Shown: one piece after another, positions 62,019 through 64,000 of the stretch | How positions within the stretch are numbered: position 1 is the first letter of the stretch | How the letters are laid out: every line of letters begins with the position of its first letter | Origin: JAAYRQ01 sp035647235 | GTDB lineage: Bacteria > Bacillota > Syntrophomonadia > Syntrophomonadales > Syntrophomonadaceae | DNA length: 64,000 nt | Direction: 5' to 3' | Assembly: GCA_964514235.1 (NCBI GenBank) | Contig: CAZEPV010000004.1 | Span: 62,001-126,000 of the forward strand | Notes under the pieces: generated by a model | What the model was told of the DNA's origin: nothing | Seen by the model: the letters and a program-made list of their open reading frames with translations, nothing else | Database searches by the model: none | Program-made: the position numbers and the translations under genes

Positions 62019-63269
62019 TTAGTTAACCTTACGTTTAGCATCAACTGTAACGGTTAATGGCTTTTCCTTCTTCTCAATAACTTCCTTAGTTACCACTACC
62101 TTGGTAATATCTACCCGAGAAGGAACTTCATACATAACATCCAGCATTATATCTTCAATAATCGCCCGTAAACCACGAGCACCAGTATTACGTCTTAATG
62201 CCTCTTCTGCTATGGCATGAATCGCATCCTCCATAAACTCTAAGTCTACACTATCAAGTTCGAATAGTTTTTTATATTGTTTGACTAAAGCATTCTTAGG
62301 CTCAGTTAAAATCTGCCTCAAGGCTTCATTATCTAGTGCTTCTAGTGTAACTATTATAGGTACTCTACCTACAAATTCGGGAATTAATCCATATCTAAGC
62401 AAATCTTGGGGTAAAATCATATCCAAGATTTCCCCGATTTTCTTTTCTTCCTTTTTTTGAATGTCAGCCCCAAAACCCATTACTTTTTGTCCAACTCGGT
62501 CTTGGATAATCTTATCAATACCCTCAAAAGCTCCACCGCAAATAAATAATATATTACTAGTATCTATTTGGATAAACTCTTGGTGTGGATGTTTTCGCCC
62601 ACCTTGGGGTGGTACACTTGCAACAGTACCTTCTAAAATCTTGAGTAGGGCTTGTTGCACACCCTCACCTGACACATCCCGAGTAATACTAGGGTTATCT
62701 GTTTTGCGGGCAATTTTATCGATTTCATCGATATATATTATACCTTTTTCGGCTTTTTCAATATCATAATCTGCTGATTGAATTAACTTTAATAAAATGT
62801 TTTCTACATCTTCCCCAACATAGCCAGCCTCAGTTAAAGATGTAGCATCAGCAATAGCAAAAGGTACATTTAATATTCTTGCCAAAGTCTGGGCTAATAA
62901 AGTTTTACCACTGCCAGTGGGACCTAACATCATAATATTACTTTTTTGTAATTCGACATCATCCAATTTCATCCCCAAGTTAATACGCTTATAATGATTA
63001 TATACTGCAACCGCTAAAGCTTTTTTGGCTGTATCTTGCCCAATAACATAATCATCTAATATTTCCCTAATTTCTTGAGGTTTAGGTATGTCACCTATTT
63101 CAAAACCTAAATCATCAGCCAGCTCTTCCTCGATAATTTCATTGCATAATTCAATACATTCGTCGCAAATATATACACCTGGACCAGCAACTAGCTTCTT
63201 GACTTGATCTTGTGTTTTTCCGCAAAATGAGCATTTCAATTGTCCTTTATCATCCCCATATTTATGCAT
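62019..63269 (-). CDS. clpX: ATP-dependent Clp protease ATP-binding subunit ClpX
   Basis: AAA+ unfoldase of ClpXP. N-terminal zinc-binding domain LKCSFCGKTQDQVKKLV with CDEC, Walker A MLGPTGSGKTLLAQTLARI, Walker B GIIYIDEIDKI, pore loop GYVGEDVENIL, and ClpP-contacting loop IGF-like VMGFGADI. 416 aa. 24 nt downstream of clpP. Confidence 0.98.
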   Translation of the reverse strand: MHKYGDDKGQLKCSFCGKTQDQVKKLVAGPGVYICDECIELCNEIIEEELADDLGFEIGDIPKPQEIREILDDYVIGQDTAKKALAVAVYNHYKRINLGMKLDDVELQKSNIMMLGPTGSGKTLLAQTLARILNVPFAIADATSLTEAGYVGEDVENILLKLIQSADYDIEKAEKGIIYIDEIDKIARKTDNPSITRDVSGEGVQQALLKILEGTVASVPPQGGRKHPHQEFIQIDTSNILFICGGAFEGIDKIIQDRVGQKVMGFGADIQKKEEKKIGEILDMILPQDLLRYGLIPEFVGRVPIIVTLEALDNEALRQILTEPKNALVKQYKKLFELDSVDLEFMEDAIHAIAEEALRRNTGARGLRAIIEDIMLDVMYEVPSRVDITKVVVTKEVIEKKEKPLTVTVDAKRKVN

Positions 63270-63293
63270 ACTTTCACCTCTCTTTTAGAAAAG

Positions 63294-63896
63294 CTATTTT
63301 TTGCTGACCTTTTTAGGTTGTTCTATTACTTCATCAATAATACCATATTTTTTACCCTCTTGGGCAGTCATGAAGTAATCTCTTTCAGTATCTTCTTGAA
63401 CTTTCTCCAATTTTTGTCCAGTTCTTTCAGCCAAAATACGATTAAGTGATTCCTTCATCTGAATAATTCTCTTAGCATGAATCTCTATATCAGTTGCTTG
63501 CCCTTGGGTTCCCCCCATAGGTTGGTGTATCATAATTTCCGCATTAGGTAAGGCAAATCTTTTGCCTTTTTCCCCGGCAGCTAAAAGAAAGGCACCCATA
63601 CTAGCAGCTAAACCTACACATATAGTAGATACATCAGGTCTAATGTATTGCATAGTATCATAAATTGCCATCCCAGCACTAATAGAACCGCCCGGACTAT
63701 TAATATATAAGGATATGTCCTTATCTGGGTCTTCAGCTTCTAGAAAAAGCAACTGGGCTATTACTAAATTAGCAACTGTATCATCAATCGCACTACCTAG
63801 GAAAATTATCCTATCCTTCAATAGACGAGAATATATGTCGTAGGATCTTTCACCCCGATTAGTTTGTTCAACAACCATTGGTACTAAGTATGACAT
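63294..63896 (-). CDS. clpP: ATP-dependent Clp protease proteolytic subunit ClpP
   Basis: Tetradecameric serine protease. Catalytic Ser in VGLAASMGAFLLAAG, His in EIMIHQPMGG, Asp in TERDYFMTAQEG. The N-terminus MSYLVPMVVEQTNRGERSYD is standard. 200 aa. Between tig and clpX, the usual tig-clpP-clpX order. Confidence 0.98.
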   Translation of the reverse strand: MSYLVPMVVEQTNRGERSYDIYSRLLKDRIIFLGSAIDDTVANLVIAQLLFLEAEDPDKDISLYINSPGGSISAGMAIYDTMQYIRPDVSTICVGLAASMGAFLLAAGEKGKRFALPNAEIMIHQPMGGTQGQATDIEIHAKRIIQMKESLNRILAERTGQKLEKVQEDTERDYFMTAQEGKKYGIIDEVIEQPKKVSKK

Positions 63897-63933
63897 ACTA
63901 GTTCACCCCTTATTTTAAATAATATTGTACCAT

Positions 63934-64000
63934 TTACAGCTGAGGCTCTGCTACATCTGCATCAGGTTCCCCATCTAGCTGAGGCTCTATTACATCTGTA
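63934..64000 (-). CDS. tig: C-terminal tail of a gene entering from the right edge, probably trigger factor
   Basis: Only the last 21 or so codons are inside, reading VIEPQLDGEPDADVAEPQL before TAA at 63934-63936. It is acidic and proline-rich and looks like a disordered tail; tig is assigned from the conserved tig-clpP-clpX order, not from sequence. The tail holds a repeated DV-x-EPQL unit (period 13 residues). Confidence 0.6.
   Translation of the reverse strand, partial: TDVIEPQLDGEPDADVAEPQL
63937..64000 (-). repeat. Two copies of a 24-nt imperfect direct repeat in the tig tail
   Basis: CAGATGTA-nn-AGAGCCTCAGCT occurs twice, 39 nt apart, 20 of 24 bases identical. It may continue past the window edge. 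Confidence 0.75.

Noticed and set aside
1..64000. CRISPR array, prophage or insertion sequence
   Set aside because: No spaced identical repeats, no integrase, transposase, capsid or terminase reading frames, and no terminal inverted repeats were seen.

Overview
The window looks like a chromosomal stretch of a low-GC, endospore-forming, rod-shaped Gram-positive bacterium of the class Clostridia. Sporulation genes (spoIIP, spo0B-like, spoIVFA/spoIVFB, lonB), the elongasome and Min system (rodA, mreBCD, PBP2, minCDE), an L27 protein with a Prp-cleavable N-terminus next to prp, and a T-box leader on leuS all point that way. The gene order from lepA to tig is the familiar clostridial backbone. A dedicated acyl-CoA dehydrogenase would fit a fatty-acid-oxidising, Syntrophomonas-like anaerobe, but that placement is inference.

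Layout: 1-9318 holds lepA (5' end only), spoIIP, rpsT, holA, a MATE exporter, an NCS2 purine permease and comEC/comEA. 9455-12961 holds a small DUF1540 gene, then leuS behind a T-box leader that contains a complete tRNA-Ala gene, then a GC-rich folded intergenic element, a terminator and tRNA-Thr. 12988-14547 is rsfS-yqeK-nadD. 14682-22481 reads like an accessory block inserted in the backbone: a Cys-rich YkgJ-like protein with a cysteine synthase homologue, a chemoreceptor, a CmpB-like membrane protein behind a structured leader, an acyl-CoA dehydrogenase, and perR-katA with an in-frame TGA in katA. 22555-31885 is the proA-proB-obg-spo0B and rplU-prp-rpmA block plus rng and two radical-SAM-associated genes. 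32187-35690 holds a membrane protein, spoIVFB/spoIVFA and a flavin oxidoreductase. 35796-46210 is the cell-shape and division block with radC, maf and rex. 46311-55584 holds phosphate uptake (pit and its DUF47 partner), folC, valS and a purine-salvage trio (phosphoribosyltransferase, permease, adenine deaminase). 55849-64000 is the proteostasis block: a SEC-C protein, engB, lon, lonB, clpX, clpP and the tail of tig.

The points most worth checking are: the tRNA-Ala(GGC) gene nested in a stem of the leuS T-box leader, so that tRNA synthesis and leucine-sensing attenuation share one transcript; catalase codon 15, which is TGA in the loop of a perfect 7-bp palindrome, in a gene otherwise intact; engB and folC, whose homologous N-termini begin upstream of any ATG/GTG/TTG and seem to need AUU initiation; a three-way-junction RNA candidate just after leuS; and a switch-like leader before the CmpB-like gene. 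Many other genes here have their best ribosome site in front of a TTG codon. Functions were assigned by reading motifs and from memory of the families; no search was run.
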